A DNA stretch of 64,000 nt from Gemmiger sp. An87 (GCF_002159185.1 NZ_NFHD01000009.1:47928-111927); one strand, 5' to 3'; shown: positions 26,949-35,934, numbered from the stretch's first letter. Numbers and translations are program-made. The notes: generated from the letters alone by a model not told the origin.

Positions 26949-26983
26949 ATGCATTCATCCCAAGGCTGTTCACAGAGGATCAC

Positions 26984-27012
26984 TTGAATTAACTCTACTT
27001 TTTGTGTATAAT
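26984..27012 (+). promoter_or_regulatory. Promoter of lon
   Basis: TTGAAT at 26984-26989, a 17-base spacer and a perfect TATAAT at 27007-27012, 64 bases before the lon start. I saw no complete CIRCE or CtsR operator beside it. Confidence 0.75.
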
Positions 27013-27075
27013 ATAAAGTCAAATACACTATATTGATCCGTCTCCTTTTTAGGAGACAGCAGGAGGTTCCTGGAT

Positions 27076-29517
27076 ATGTCTGAGCGTGTGAAGATTAAAG
27101 TGGAGCACAATGTGGAACGCCTTCCCGCCATTGCGCTGCGCGGATTGGTGCTGTTTCCCAATAACGTTGTACATTTTGAAGTGGGCCGGGCCAAGAGCAT
27201 TGCGGCCATCGAATGGGCCATGGCCAACAGCAGCCCGATCTTTTTGATCGCCCAGCGCGATATGGAAACGGAAGATCCTACCACGGACGACCTGTACCGG
27301 CATGGTGTGGTGGCGGAAATTAAGCAGATTCTGCGGGTGTCCGATGAGCTGGTGAAGGTACTGGTGGAGGGCAAAGAACGAGCCCGACTGCTGGCGGTGG
27401 AAAGCAATGACCAGATGCTGGTGGCTTCCATCAAGCCTGCACCGGTCCGAGGTATAAAGGCGGAAAAAAGCGTGGAGGCCGAAGCGCTGGTCCGCAGTCT
27501 GAAGGGCCTGTTTGAGGAATATCTCAGCTTGAACAGCCGCCTTTCCAAAGATGTAGTCTATAACATCGTTACTAATAATGATCCGGTATTTCTGAGCGAA
27601 TATGTTCCGGCAAATCTGTTGTTCAAATATCAGGATAAGCAGGCTATTCTGGATGAGGGTACCCTGATGGGCCGTCTGCAGAAGCTGGTGGATTTGCTCA
27701 AGCGGGAGAACCAGGTTTTGGCCATTGAACAGGACATCCACGAGCGTGTGAATGACCAGATGGACAAAAATCAGCGGGACTACTACCTGCGGGAACAGAT
27801 GCGGGTAATCGCCCAGGAGTTGGACGAAGATGAGGATACCCGCTTTGAAGCGGACCGCTATCGTCAGCAGATGGAGGCGTTGAAGCTGCCGCAGGAAGCA
27901 GTGGAAAAGCTCGGCAAGGAGATCGACCGATTGAGCCGTATGCCTGGCAACAGCCAGGAAGCGGCCGTGATTCGCACCTATCTGGATACCTGTCTGGGTC
28001 TGCCTTGGGGGCAGTACACGGTGGATGATCTGGATATCCGTCGGGCGGAAAATATCCTGAACAAAGAGCACTACGGTCTGAAAAAGGTCAAGGACCGTAT
28101 TCTGGAGATTCTGGCCGTGCGGAAGCTGAATCCGGAGCTGAAAGGACAGATCATCTGTCTGGTCGGCCCTCCGGGTGTGGGCAAGACCTCCATTGCCCGC
28201 TCTATTGCCACCTGCATCGGACGCAAATATGCCCGAATGAGCTTGGGCGGCGTGCGGGATGAAGCGGAAATCCGTGGCCATAGAAGAACCTATATCGGTG
28301 CTATGCCCGGTAAGATCATCAGTGCCATCAACACAGCCAAGAGCATGAACCCGCTTTTGCTGCTGGATGAGATCGACAAGCTGGCAAGTGATTTCCGGGG
28401 TGATCCTGCCGCAGCTCTGCTGGAGGCTCTGGACCCGGAGCAGAACAAGACCTTCCGCGATCACTATCTGGATATTCCCTTTGACCTGAGCCAGGTGTTG
28501 TTTATTACCACGGCCAATAGTTTGGACACTATCCCGGCACCGCTTCTGGACCGTATGGATGTGATCGAGCTGCCCAGCTATACCCGGGTAGAAAAGTTTA
28601 ACATTGCCAAGCGCCATCTGCTGCCTAAGCAGTTGAAAAGCAACGGGATGGAGGGTATGGTCACCATTACCAACAGCGGTTTGTACGGTCTGATCGATGG
28701 CTATACCCGCGAGGCAGGTGTGCGCCGGCTGGAACGCCGGATCGCAGAGGTTCTGCGCAAATGCGCCCGGCAGCTTGCCAGCGGCGACGCGGAAAAGATC
28801 TCTATTGGTGCTGCCGATTTGGAGGCGCTTTTGGGCCCCCGTCGTGTAAAGCCGGATTTCTACAACCGGACCAATGCAGTGGGCATCGCCAACGGTCTGG
28901 CCTGGACCAGTGTGGGAGGAGAGATTCTTCCCATTGAGGTGCTGGTCATTCCGGACGGAAGCGGAAAAATTGAGCTGACCGGTTCTTTGGGCGATGTGAT
29001 GAAGGAAAGTGCCAAGCTGGCGGTAAGCTATGTGCGGGTCCACGGTGCGGAATATCACATCGATTCGGCGGTTCTCAAGAATGCGGATATCCATATTCAC
29101 GCGCCGGAAGGTGCGGTTCCCAAGGATGGCCCCTCCGCTGGTGTCACTCTTACCACTGCGCTGGTATCCTGCCTGTCCGGAATGCCAGTGCGGGCGGATG
29201 TGGCGATGACCGGAGAGATCACTCTTCATGGTAATGTGTTGCCCATCGGTGGTCTGAAAGAAAAGAGCATGGCCGCGTACCGGGAAGGAATCAAGACGGT
29301 TCTGATTCCCAAAGATAATGTGAGCGATCTGTACGAAGTGGATGAGGAAGTAAAGAAAGCAGTGGAGTTCCTGCCCATGAGCGATCTGGGTCAGGTTTTG
29401 AAGGCTGCTCTGGTGTGGCCTAAGGCTGCGGAGAAAAAGAGCCGTTCCAAGAAGGCTGCTGCTCCCGTTGCGGCCGGTGAGCACAGCGGCCCGCTGGAAA
29501 ATGTGGTACAGCAGTAA
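27076..29517 (+). CDS. lon: ATP-dependent protease Lon
   Basis: Lon degrades damaged and regulatory proteins in the cytoplasm. The 813-residue protein contains an N-terminal LON substrate-binding domain (about 10-200). The AAA+ module has [13 protein letters not shown] (about 360) and [10 protein letters not shown]. The Ser-Lys protease domain contains [10 protein letters not shown] (catalytic Ser about residue 690). The C-terminal tail after about 780 is Ala/Lys-rich. AGGAGG precedes the ATG. engB follows after 15 bp, the usual lon-engB pairing. Confidence 0.98.
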   Translation: MSERVKIKVEHNVERLPAIALRGLVLFPNNVVHFEVGRAKSIAAIEWAMANSSPIFLIAQRDMETEDPTTDDLYRHGVVAEIKQILRVSDELVKVLVEGKERARLLAVESNDQMLVASIKPAPVRGIKAEKSVEAEALVRSLKGLFEEYLSLNSRLSKDVVYNIVTNNDPVFLSEYVPANLLFKYQDKQAILDEGTLMGRLQKLVDLLKRENQVLAIEQDIHERVNDQMDKNQRDYYLREQMRVIAQELDEDEDTRFEADRYRQQMEALKLPQEAVEKLGKEIDRLSRMPGNSQEAAVIRTYLDTCLGLPWGQYTVDDLDIRRAENILNKEHYGLKKVKDRILEILAVRKLNPELKGQIICLVGPPGVGKTSIARSIATCIGRKYARMSLGGVRDEAEIRGHRRTYIGAMPGKIISAINTAKSMNPLLLLDEIDKLASDFRGDPAAALLEALDPEQNKTFRDHYLDIPFDLSQVLFITTANSLDTIPAPLLDRMDVIELPSYTRVEKFNIAKRHLLPKQLKSNGMEGMVTITNSGLYGLIDGYTREAGVRRLERRIAEVLRKCARQLASGDAEKISIGAADLEALLGPRRVKPDFYNRTNAVGIANGLAWTSVGGEILPIEVLVIPDGSGKIELTGSLGDVMKESAKLAVSYVRVHGAEYHIDSAVLKNADIHIHAPEGAVPKDGPSAGVTLTTALVSCLSGMPVRADVAMTGEITLHGNVLPIGGLKEKSMAAYREGIKTVLIPKDNVSDLYEVDEEVKKAVEFLPMSDLGQVLKAALVWPKAAEKKSRSKKAAAPVAAGEHSGPLENVVQQ

Positions 29518-29532
29518 GGAGAGAATGTGCAA

Positions 29533-30141
29533 ATGCTGAATTATAATAAGGCGGACTTTCAGGCGTCCTACGGTCTGTCCAGCCAGCTTCCGGACAGCGA
29601 CCGACCGGAGTTTGTGTTTTCCGGCCGGTCCAATGTGGGCAAGTCCAGCCTGATCAACAAGCTGTGCAACCGGAAGAATCTGGCGAGAGTAAGTGCTACA
29701 CCAGGCAAAACAGCTACCATCAATTTTTATACGGTGGATACTGCCTATTTTGTGGACCTGCCCGGATACGGCTACGCCAAGGTATCCAATGCGGACCGAC
29801 GCCGCTGGGATGAACTGATCAACAGTTATTTCGATGCAGACCGTAACCGGATGCTGCTGGTACAACTGCTGGACAGCCGCCATATGCCTTCGGCGGATGA
29901 TCTGCAGATGCTCGAATATCTGCAATACCGGCAGATTCCTTTTGTAGTAGCGCTGACCAAGGCGGATAAACTGAAGAAAAGCGAGATCGAGCCCACAAAG
30001 CAGCGTTTTGCAGAGCTTTGTGAAGGTTATGGTTGCAGTGCTGTTATCCTGACCAGCAGTGAGAAGGGAACTGGCATTCCGGAGCTGCAGGCTCTGTTCG
30101 AGCAATGCCTTCAGCAGGGGGAAGCAGTAGATGGCGTATAA
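29533..30141 (+). CDS. engB: Ribosome biogenesis GTP-binding protein EngB (YsxC)
   Basis: An essential-type TRAFAC GTPase for 50S assembly. G1 is GRSNVGKSSLIN, G2/G3 are in TPGKTATINFY and VDLPGYGYAK, and G4 is TKADKL. The length of 202 residues matches the family. The ATG at 29533 lies 11 bases after AAGGAG; a GTG at 29527 is the alternative. Its end overlaps the methyltransferase gene by 11 bases. Confidence 0.96.
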   Translation: MLNYNKADFQASYGLSSQLPDSDRPEFVFSGRSNVGKSSLINKLCNRKNLARVSATPGKTATINFYTVDTAYFVDLPGYGYAKVSNADRRRWDELINSYFDADRNRMLLVQLLDSRHMPSADDLQMLEYLQYRQIPFVVALTKADKLKKSEIEPTKQRFAELCEGYGCSAVILTSSEKGTGIPELQALFEQCLQQGEAVDGV

Positions 30142-30892
30142 TGAGTTTGCCTACTTCTATGACGAGCTGAATGGTGCGGCGGATTATGATGCGCTGTACC
30201 TGTACGTGAAAAGCCAGCTGGAGAAGAATGGCATCCAGGATGGGATTGTAGTCGATCTGGGCTGCGGTACCGGCGAACTGACGCTGATGCTTACCCAGGC
30301 GGGTTATGATATGATCGGTGTGGACCAGTCGGAGGAGATGCTGGCTGTCTTACGGGAAAAAGCCGATGAGCTGGAGATTTCAGAGAGGCTGCTTCTTTTG
30401 CGGCAGGATATTCTGAATCTGGATCTATACGGAACCATTCGGGCAGCTATTTCCACCTTTGATACCTACAATCACATTGGCCCCAGAGAGAATTTTGAAA
30501 AGGCTATCGAAAAGGCTGCTTTTTTCATGGAAAAGGACGGTGTGTTTTTGTTTGACCTAAATACACCGTATAAGCACAGGGAAGTGCTGGCAGACAATGT
30601 ATTCGACCTGGAGGGCCCGGATGCCACCTGCCGCTGGGAAAACCATTACGACGAAACGGAGCAGACGGTGGATATCCGGATCGGCATTCATTATCTGGAT
30701 ACCGATGAGCGCTTTGAGGAGCATTTTAAGGAGTATACCTATCCGCTGGAATATGTGGAAGAGGTTCTCAAGCGCTATGGTTTCCGTATGGAAACAGTAT
30801 GTGATGGAGAAACGTTTGCTCCCCTTACAGAGGAAAGCCAGCGCTATATCATCACGGCAATTAAAGAATATACACAGATGGAGAAACGATAA
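30131..30892 (+). CDS. Class I SAM-dependent methyltransferase
   Basis: A 253-residue Rossmann-fold methyltransferase with motif I VVDLGCGTGELTLML (about residues 40-54), GVDQSEEML and a typical acidic post-motif. It resembles the small-molecule methyltransferases often encoded beside hslO or engB in Clostridia. The substrate is unknown. It is translationally linked to engB and lies 2 bp from hslO. Confidence 0.85.
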   Translation: MAYNEFAYFYDELNGAADYDALYLYVKSQLEKNGIQDGIVVDLGCGTGELTLMLTQAGYDMIGVDQSEEMLAVLREKADELEISERLLLLRQDILNLDLYGTIRAAISTFDTYNHIGPRENFEKAIEKAAFFMEKDGVFLFDLNTPYKHREVLADNVFDLEGPDATCRWENHYDETEQTVDIRIGIHYLDTDERFEEHFKEYTYPLEYVEEVLKRYGFRMETVCDGETFAPLTEESQRYIITAIKEYTQMEKR

Positions 30893-30894
30893 TT

Positions 30895-31764
30895 ATGGGA
30901 AATATGATTCGCGGCATTTCGGAAAATGGCGGCGTGATTTTCTGCGGGGTTGATTCTACAAATCTTGTCCGCACTATGGAACAGATTCACAAAACCAGCG
31001 CGGTGACCAGTGCAGCTCTGGGCCGTTTACTGACTGCAGCATCCATTATGGGCATCATGCTGAAAAACAGCAAAGACTCTATTACTCTGCGAGTAAATGG
31101 CGGTGGCCCGGCGGGTACTGTTCTGGCTGTGGCGGATGGTATGGGCTGCGTAAAAGGTTATGTGGAGCATCCCGTGGTGGAAATCCCTCTGCGCCCGGAC
31201 GGAAAGCTGAACGTGGGCGGCGCTGTGGGCCGGGATGGTACCCTGAGCATTGTGCGTGACCTGGGGCTGAAAGAGCCCTATGTGGGTCAGATTCCTCTGG
31301 TATCCGGCGAAATTGCCGAGGATATCACCAGCTATTATGCGACCAGTGAGCAGATCCCCACGGTATGCGCGCTGGGCGTTCTGGTGGCGCCCGATCTGAC
31401 CATTTCCTGTGCTGGTGGTTATCTGCTTCAGCTGCTGCCTGGTGCCACTGAGGAAGAGATCACCATGCTGGAAAAGAATATTGCCAATGTTCCCAGCGTG
31501 ACCACTTTGCTGCAGCAGGGAAAGACTATGCAGGAGATCATGGAAATGGTCATGCAGGGATTTGATCCGCAGGTCTTGGATGAGTATGACGTGGAATACT
31601 GCTGTGACTGCACTGAGCAGCGTGTGGAGCGTGCACTGATCAGTATGGGCCGTGCCGAGCTGGAAAAGCTGGCGGCAGAGGAACCTGTGGTGGAAGTGAA
31701 CTGTCAGTTCTGCGATAAGAAGTATCATGTGGATGTAAACAAGCTTTTGAAAAGCCTGGATTAA
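30895..31764 (+). CDS. hslO: Redox-regulated chaperone Hsp33
   Basis: Hsp33 is a cytoplasmic holdase switched on by oxidation of a zinc centre. The four zinc cysteines are visible in the C-terminus as YCCDCTEQ and NCQFCDKKY, in the CxC...CxxC spacing. The N-terminal domain carries GRLLTAASIMG and GGGPAGTVLAVADG. The 289-residue length is typical. It ends the lon-engB-methyltransferase-hslO run. Confidence 0.97.
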   Translation: MGNMIRGISENGGVIFCGVDSTNLVRTMEQIHKTSAVTSAALGRLLTAASIMGIMLKNSKDSITLRVNGGGPAGTVLAVADGMGCVKGYVEHPVVEIPLRPDGKLNVGGAVGRDGTLSIVRDLGLKEPYVGQIPLVSGEIAEDITSYYATSEQIPTVCALGVLVAPDLTISCAGGYLLQLLPGATEEEITMLEKNIANVPSVTTLLQQGKTMQEIMEMVMQGFDPQVLDEYDVEYCCDCTEQRVERALISMGRAELEKLAAEEPVVEVNCQFCDKKYHVDVNKLLKSLD

Positions 31765-31869
31765 TAACTGATTAAACAGCTTTTTACATTGCAGAATGCC
31801 CCGTCGAGGCTGCTTGAAACAGGCCCGGCGGGGCAAAATAAAAAAGAGAAAAATTTTTTCAAAAACCTG

Positions 31870-31898
31870 TTGACAAAAGGAAGAATCTGCGGTAAAAT
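31870..31898 (+). promoter_or_regulatory. Promoter of the tRNA operon
   Basis: A consensus TTGACA at 31870-31875, a 17-base spacer and TAAAAT at 31893-31898, 46 bases before the first tRNA. Confidence 0.85.
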
Positions 31899-31943
31899 AA
31901 ACAACGTCGCTGAGAGACAGCGGCACAAAAACCACATCGTTAA

Positions 31944-32019
31944 GCGGCTTTAGCTCATCTGGTAGAGCGCCACCTTGCCAAGGTGGAGGTAGCGAGTTCG
32001 AGCCTCGTAAGCCGCTCCA
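31944..32019 (+). tRNA. tRNA-Gly (anticodon GCC), copy 1
   Basis: The cloverleaf has acceptor GCGGCTT/AAGCCGC, anticodon loop TTGCCAA and TTCGAGC in the T arm. The 3' CCA is encoded. It is identical over 76 bases to the copy at 32268-32343. Confidence 0.97.
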
Positions 32020-32023
32020 ACGT

Positions 32024-32099
32024 GGAAGTTTAGCTCAGCTGGGAGAGCATCTGCCTTACAAGCAGAGGGTCACAGGTTCGAGCCCTGTAACTTCCACCA
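32024..32099 (+). tRNA. tRNA-Val (anticodon TAC)
   Basis: Acceptor GGAAGTT pairs with AACTTCC. The anticodon stem CTGCC/AGCAG region presents TAC in the loop, and CCA is encoded. Confidence 0.96.
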
Positions 32100-32102
32100 T
32101 GT

Positions 32103-32179
32103 GGCCCGGTAGTTCAGTTGGTTAGAACGCTAGCCTGTCACGCTAGAGGTCGTGGGTTCGAGCCCCATCCGGGTCGCCA
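32103..32179 (+). tRNA. tRNA-Asp (anticodon GTC)
   Basis: Acceptor GGCCCGG pairs with CCGGGTC (one G-T). The anticodon loop CTGTCAC reads GTC, and the discriminator G and CCA are encoded. Confidence 0.96.
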
Positions 32180-32184
32180 ATTTT

Positions 32185-32260
32185 GCCTCTGTAGCTCAGT
32201 TGGTAGAGCAGGGGACTGAAAATCCCCGTGTCATTGGTTCGATTCCGATCGGAGGCACCA
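32185..32260 (+). tRNA. tRNA-Phe (anticodon GAA)
   Basis: Acceptor GCCTCTG pairs with CGGAGGC (one T-G). The anticodon stem GGGGA/TCCCC encloses CTGAAAA with GAA, and CCA is encoded. Confidence 0.96.
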
Positions 32261-32267
32261 TTTATAA

Positions 32268-32343
32268 GCGGCTTTAGCTCATCTGGTAGAGCGCCACCTT
32301 GCCAAGGTGGAGGTAGCGAGTTCGAGCCTCGTAAGCCGCTCCA
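32268..32343 (+). tRNA. tRNA-Gly (anticodon GCC), copy 2
   Basis: Base-for-base identical to the first tRNA of this operon, including the encoded CCA. The pair forms a direct repeat around Val, Asp and Phe. Confidence 0.97.
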
Positions 32344-32350
32344 TTTTTTT

Positions 32351-32425
32351 GGTGCTGTGGCCAAGTGGTAAGGCAAAGGTCTGCAAAACCTTCATTCACC
32401 AGTTCAAATCTGGTCAGCACCTCCA
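32351..32425 (+). tRNA. tRNA-Cys (anticodon GCA)
   Basis: Acceptor GGTGCTG pairs with CAGCACC. The anticodon loop CTGCAAA reads GCA; the D arm is short, as is usual for tRNA-Cys. CCA is encoded. Confidence 0.95.
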
Positions 32426-32429
32426 GGAG

Positions 32430-32460
32430 ATCCCGGTTGCAGTTGCAGCCGGGATTTTTT
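32430..32460 (+). terminator. Terminator of the tRNA operon
   Basis: An 11-bp stem (32430-32440 with 32445-32455, one wobble) has a 4-base loop and is followed by a T run. Confidence 0.92.
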
Positions 32461-32466
32461 GTTGTC

Positions 32467-32495
32467 TTTAAACTGGTGGTCAGCTATGCTATAAT
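32467..32495 (+). promoter_or_regulatory. Promoter of the deaminase-radA pair
   Basis: TGCTATAAT, an extended -10 (TATAAT at 32490-32495), with TTTAAA at 32467-32472 and a 17-base spacer. Confidence 0.65.
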
Positions 32496-32538
32496 ACCAC
32501 TAAACAATGAAACAATATAGATCGGGGAGGGGTTGCTA

Positions 32539-33027
32539 ATGGAGCGCCGCGATAAAATCAATTACTACTTGGATCTTGCAGAGATTGTTCTGCAGCGAGG
32601 GACATGCCTGCGCCGGAATTACGGTGCAGTGATCGTGAAAAACGACGAAGTGATTTCCACCGGTTATGTGGGAGCTCCCCGTGGAAGAAAGAACTGCACA
32701 GATCTGAATGTGTGTATCCGCCAGAAGCTGCAGATTCCTCGCGGAGAGCGGTACGAAATCTGCCGCAGTGTGCACGCAGAAGCGAATGCGATCATCAGTG
32801 CGCCCCGTGATAAGATGCTGGGCAGTCAGCTGTATCTGGTGGGCATCGATATGGCTACCAAGGATTATGTGCAGAACGCCAACAGCTGCTCCATGTGCAA
32901 GCGTATGATCATCAACGCAGGTATCGAACGGGTCTATATCCGCGACAGCAAGGACGAATATCGGGTGATCGAAGTGCAGGATTGGATTGATCAGGATGAA
33001 TCCCTGGAAGGCGTATTCGGATATTAA
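32539..33027 (+). CDS. Deoxycytidylate (dCMP) deaminase-family protein
   Basis: A 162-residue zinc deaminase of the ComEB/dCMP deaminase type, which would make dUMP for thymidylate synthesis. The zinc site shows SVHAEANAI (His and catalytic Glu) and SCSMCKRM (two Cys; the usual Pro before the first Cys is Ser). An extra Cys/Asn-rich insert (CTDLNVC) fits the family. The ATG at 32539 has GGGAGGGG 7 bases upstream. It is followed closely by radA. Confidence 0.85.
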   Translation: MERRDKINYYLDLAEIVLQRGTCLRRNYGAVIVKNDEVISTGYVGAPRGRKNCTDLNVCIRQKLQIPRGERYEICRSVHAEANAIISAPRDKMLGSQLYLVGIDMATKDYVQNANSCSMCKRMIINAGIERVYIRDSKDEYRVIEVQDWIDQDESLEGVFGY

Positions 33028-33048
33028 GCAGAGAGGAAACAGTAGCGA

Positions 33049-34452
33049 ATGAAGGATGGCAAATTAAAATCCATTTATGTGTGCTCCAACTGCGGGGAAA
33101 CCAGTCCCCGTTGGATGGGGCGCTGCCCATCCTGCGGCGAGTGGAATACCATGACCGAGGATGTGGTCATGGTAGAAAGCAAAGCCACAGCAGCCAAGCG
33201 CAGCGCAAGCGTGGCAACTGGCCGTGTACAGGGGCAAACCTCACTAAGAGCAGAACGCCTGGCAGATATCAGCACCGATGAGGAAAAAAGCCGTATTGTA
33301 ACCGGAATTCACGAATTGGATCGTGTTCTGGGGGGCGGTATTGTCCTGGGTAGTGTGGTTCTGTTGGGTGGTGAGCCTGGCGCAGGTAAATCCACACTGC
33401 TTCTGCAGCTGTGCGGGGCAATTTCCGGCAGCCATCATGTTTTGTATGTGACCGGTGAGGAATCTACCCGTCAGATCAAGCTGCGTGCCAATCGGCTGCG
33501 GGTTGCCCAGGAAAATATCAGTCTGGTGGCAGAGACGGAGATTGATGAGATTTGCGGTTTAATCGAACAGATGCGTCCCGACCTGGTGGTGATTGACTCC
33601 ATCCAAACGATGCACTGCTCGGATGTTTCTTCGTCCGCAGGCAGTGTTTCACAGGTGAAGGAATGCTCCGCCAGATTGCTGGCTGTGGCAAAGAGCTGTG
33701 AGATCCCGACCTTCATTGTGGGTCACGTAAACAAGGATGGCGCAATTGCGGGCCCCAAGGTCATGGAACACATCGTGGATACAGTGCTGTATTTTGAAGG
33801 GGATAAGACCCTTCCGTATCGAATCCTGCGTGGTGTAAAAAACCGCTATGGCTCTACCAATGAGATCGGTATGTTCGATATGACAGGAACCGGCCTGACT
33901 GAGATCGAGAACCCCTCTCAGTTGCTTCTAGATGGCCGTCCGCTTGGAATCAGCGGAAACTGTGTTGCCTGTACCATGGAAGGTACCAGACCCATTCTGA
34001 GTGAGGTACAGGCCCTTGTGACGAAGAGCGGCTTTGGTACGCCGCGTCGTGCTGCCAGCGGGTTTGACTTCAATCGAACCAATCTGTTGCTTGCAGTGCT
34101 GGAAAAGCGGGCAGGCTACTTCTTTGCAAATCTGGACGTTTACATTAATATTGTGGGCGGCTTGGATTTGAACGAGACGGCTTGCGATCTGGCGGTTTGT
34201 CTGGCGATGGCTTCGGCGTTGATGGATAAGCCCATTGGGGACAAGACCATTGCCATTGGTGAGGTTGGCCTGGCTGGTGAAATCCGTAACGTGACGTTTT
34301 TGGAAAACCGGCTGCGGGAAGCGCAGAGAATCGGCTTCACGAAAGCCATTGTGCCGAAGCATAGCTTGAAGCAGCTGGAACTCAGCGAATTTTCGGATAT
34401 GGAACTGATCGGTGTTTCGTATATTCGAGATGCCATTCAGGCCATTAAGTAA
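33049..34452 (+). CDS. radA: DNA repair protein RadA
   Basis: RadA is a RecA-like helicase that promotes branch migration in recombination and repair. The N-terminal zinc finger CSNCGETSPRWMGRCPSCGEWNT (CxxC...CxxC), Walker A GGEPGAGKSTLL, the RadA hallmark KNRYGS and a C-terminal Lon-protease-like domain are all present in 467 residues. The start is the ATG at 33049, preceded by AGAGGAAAC. It shares the promoter upstream of the deaminase gene. Confidence 0.97.
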   Translation: MKDGKLKSIYVCSNCGETSPRWMGRCPSCGEWNTMTEDVVMVESKATAAKRSASVATGRVQGQTSLRAERLADISTDEEKSRIVTGIHELDRVLGGGIVLGSVVLLGGEPGAGKSTLLLQLCGAISGSHHVLYVTGEESTRQIKLRANRLRVAQENISLVAETEIDEICGLIEQMRPDLVVIDSIQTMHCSDVSSSAGSVSQVKECSARLLAVAKSCEIPTFIVGHVNKDGAIAGPKVMEHIVDTVLYFEGDKTLPYRILRGVKNRYGSTNEIGMFDMTGTGLTEIENPSQLLLDGRPLGISGNCVACTMEGTRPILSEVQALVTKSGFGTPRRAASGFDFNRTNLLLAVLEKRAGYFFANLDVYINIVGGLDLNETACDLAVCLAMASALMDKPIGDKTIAIGEVGLAGEIRNVTFLENRLREAQRIGFTKAIVPKHSLKQLELSEFSDMELIGVSYIRDAIQAIK

Positions 34453-34456
34453 TAAC

Positions 34457-34507
34457 AAAAAAGCTCAGCGGCGCTGGAATGCAGAAGTTGTGGTACCAGC
34501 GCCGCTG
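34457..34507 (-). terminator. Minus-strand-oriented terminator downstream of radA
   Basis: A perfect 12-bp stem (CAGCGGCGCTGG at 34466-34477 with CCAGCGCCGCTG at 34496-34507). On the + strand only CAATAAAA follows, so it is a poor radA terminator. On the - strand the stem is followed by AGCTTTTTT, a canonical terminator, although the nearest - strand gene begins 1.4 kb to the right. Confidence 0.55.
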
Positions 34508-34611
34508 CAATAAAAAATCAGATGAGAAATGTGAAAGGGCAAAACCTCGGGATTAAGTGAGGAATAAAAAGGAGGTATGGGGCAGGGGCCCTTCTATTTT
34601 GTTCCATATAG

Positions 34612-34641
34612 TATTTCGCTAAATGCAAATTTAGCGAAATA
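34612..34641. other. dif: dif-like Xer recombination site candidate
   Basis: A perfect inverted repeat, TATTTCGCTAAA and TTTAGCGAAATA, flanks TGCAAA. The inner 28 bases have exactly the 11-6-11 arm-centre-arm layout of dif. Aligned without gaps to the E. coli dif sequence I recall, about 17 of 28 positions agree, including a central TG and the arm end AAAT. It lies 180 bp upstream of a tyrosine recombinase gene. An operator for that gene is the main alternative. Confidence 0.55.
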
Positions 34642-34777
34642 GAGGGGAGCGAAAAAGGGCATGCTTCTTCCGATATAGCTTTTTCTGGGCCGACGGCGCT
34701 CTGATCAGCCTGGACAATCTGTTGGACTGATTTGATGCAAAATCATTGTTTTTACAAAAAACAAATTCAAATGTTTC

Positions 34778-34786
34778 TGTTATAAT
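34778..34786 (+). promoter_or_regulatory. Extended -10 promoter of the xer gene
   Basis: TGTTATAAT at 34778-34786 (TATAAT at 34781-34786) lies in an A/T-rich stretch 36 bases before the start. No good -35 is seen at 17 bases. Confidence 0.55.
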
Positions 34787-34821
34787 AATATGGTCAGTTT
34801 ATTTTGGGATGTGATTATCTT

Positions 34822-35934
34822 ATGAGTACCTACATCAATCCGCTTCATCCGAATCGTCATGCGCCGTATGATGATATCCCGCGGGATGTTCGGGACTTCT
34901 TGAATTATCTCGGCGCGATTCTGAATCGCTCGCCGCGCACGGTCAATGGCTACTACATTGATCTTCGCACCTTTTTCCGTTTTATGATGCGTTATCGCGG
35001 TTTGGCTCCGGATACGGATTTTGATGAAATCGATATCTCCGGCCTGGATTTGGAGTTCATCGGCTCTATTACCACCAGTGATATCTATGAATACCTGTAT
35101 TTTCTGAAAAATGAGCGGCTCAACGAACCGGCAGCCCGTGCACGCAAGCTTAGCGCTGTGAAGAGCCTGTACCGGTTCCTTACGGTCAAGGCTAACCGGC
35201 TCAGTAATGATCCAGCGAAGGATGTATCGGTACCCACGACGAAGCGTGCGTTGCCGAAGTATCTGTCGTTGGAAGAAAGCATGGAATTGTTAAAAAATAT
35301 ACAAAGCAACTTTTATGAGCGGGATTACTGCATCATCACGCTTTTCCTTAATTGCGGCATGCGTCTGGTTGAGCTGGTGGGCATCAACATGAGCGATTTT
35401 CAAGAAGACACAATTCGAATCGTCGGCAAAGGCAACAAAGAACGCTTGGTGTATTTGAATCAAGCATGCATCCACGCACTGGAGAGGTATTGCGCCGCCC
35501 GGGCAAAGCTGATGAATCTGCAGGATAAAGAGGCTCTTTTTGTATCCCGAAGAACCGGAAAACGCATCGGCGCGCGGCGTGTGGAGCAGATTGTGGAGCG
35601 CTGCCTGAAGTTGGCTGGACTTTCCGGCAAGGGCTATTCGCCGCATAAGCTGCGGCATACCGCGGCAACGCTGATGTACCGGCATGGTAATGTGGATATG
35701 TTGGAGCTGAAGGAAATTCTGGGGCATGAGCATGTTTCCACCACAGAGATTTATACGCACATCAACACGGAAAAGCTCCGTACGGCCGCCAGCTCGACTC
35801 CCCTTTCTCGTGTAGAATTTACCCAGAAGAAGGATGTACCCATGCCACAGGAAGAGCCGAAGGAAGAGTCAGAAGTACCGGAGGTTCCGGATTTATTCGG
35901 GGAGCTGGAGGATGATCCGTCAGGCCAGGAATAA
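34822..35934 (+). CDS. xerC: Xer-type tyrosine recombinase
   Basis: A 370-residue tyrosine recombinase. The N-terminal SAM-like core-binding domain (about 20-120) precedes the catalytic domain. The active-site residues are Arg in CGMRLVEL, Lys in GKGNKERLV, HxxR in HKLRHTAAT, His in LGHEHV and Tyr in YTHI, so it should be active. It has about 50 extra acidic C-terminal residues, making it longer than standard XerC/D. Xer proteins resolve chromosome dimers at dif. It converges with the spoIIM-like gene; their 3' ends overlap by 15 bases. XerC, XerD or single-recombinase type cannot be decided. Confidence 0.88.
   Translation: MSTYINPLHPNRHAPYDDIPRDVRDFLNYLGAILNRSPRTVNGYYIDLRTFFRFMMRYRGLAPDTDFDEIDISGLDLEFIGSITTSDIYEYLYFLKNERLNEPAARARKLSAVKSLYRFLTVKANRLSNDPAKDVSVPTTKRALPKYLSLEESMELLKNIQSNFYERDYCIITLFLNCGMRLVELVGINMSDFQEDTIRIVGKGNKERLVYLNQACIHALERYCAARAKLMNLQDKEALFVSRRTGKRIGARRVEQIVERCLKLAGLSGKGYSPHKLRHTAATLMYRHGNVDMLELKEILGHEHVSTTEIYTHINTEKLRTAASSTPLSRVEFTQKKDVPMPQEEPKEESEVPEVPDLFGELEDDPSGQE

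Larger units (their letters stand above)
34453..34821. other. Long intergenic region between radA and the xer gene
   Basis: This 369-base gap holds no credible protein gene. It contains, from left to right, a GC-rich hairpin facing the - strand, an isolated AAAGGAGG with an ATG only one base away (not a usable start), a 28-bp perfect palindrome with a 6-base centre, and an A/T-rich promoter for the xer gene. Each of these is listed separately. Confidence 0.7.

Noticed and set aside
24890..27028. Long - strand open frame opposite clpP-clpX
   Set aside because: Spans two genuine genes and their gap, has no domain and no promoter.
26949..27075. CtsR or CIRCE heat-shock operator before lon
   Set aside because: A GTCAAA half-site is present, but no second repeat or CIRCE inverted repeat was seen.
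27049..30105. Very long open frame on the - strand opposite lon and engB
   Set aside because: It has no recognisable domain and no RBS. It exists because G/C-ending codons on the other strand leave few stops. The + strand genes are unmistakable.
34466..34507. Terminator of radA
   Set aside because: The hairpin lacks a T run on the + strand; its T run is on the - strand side, so I list it as - oriented.
34577..34642. 22-codon ORF after AAAGGAGG in the radA-xer gap
   Set aside because: The ATG lies only one base after the Shine-Dalgarno, too close for initiation, and the ORF runs across the dif-like palindrome. It is not a likely gene.
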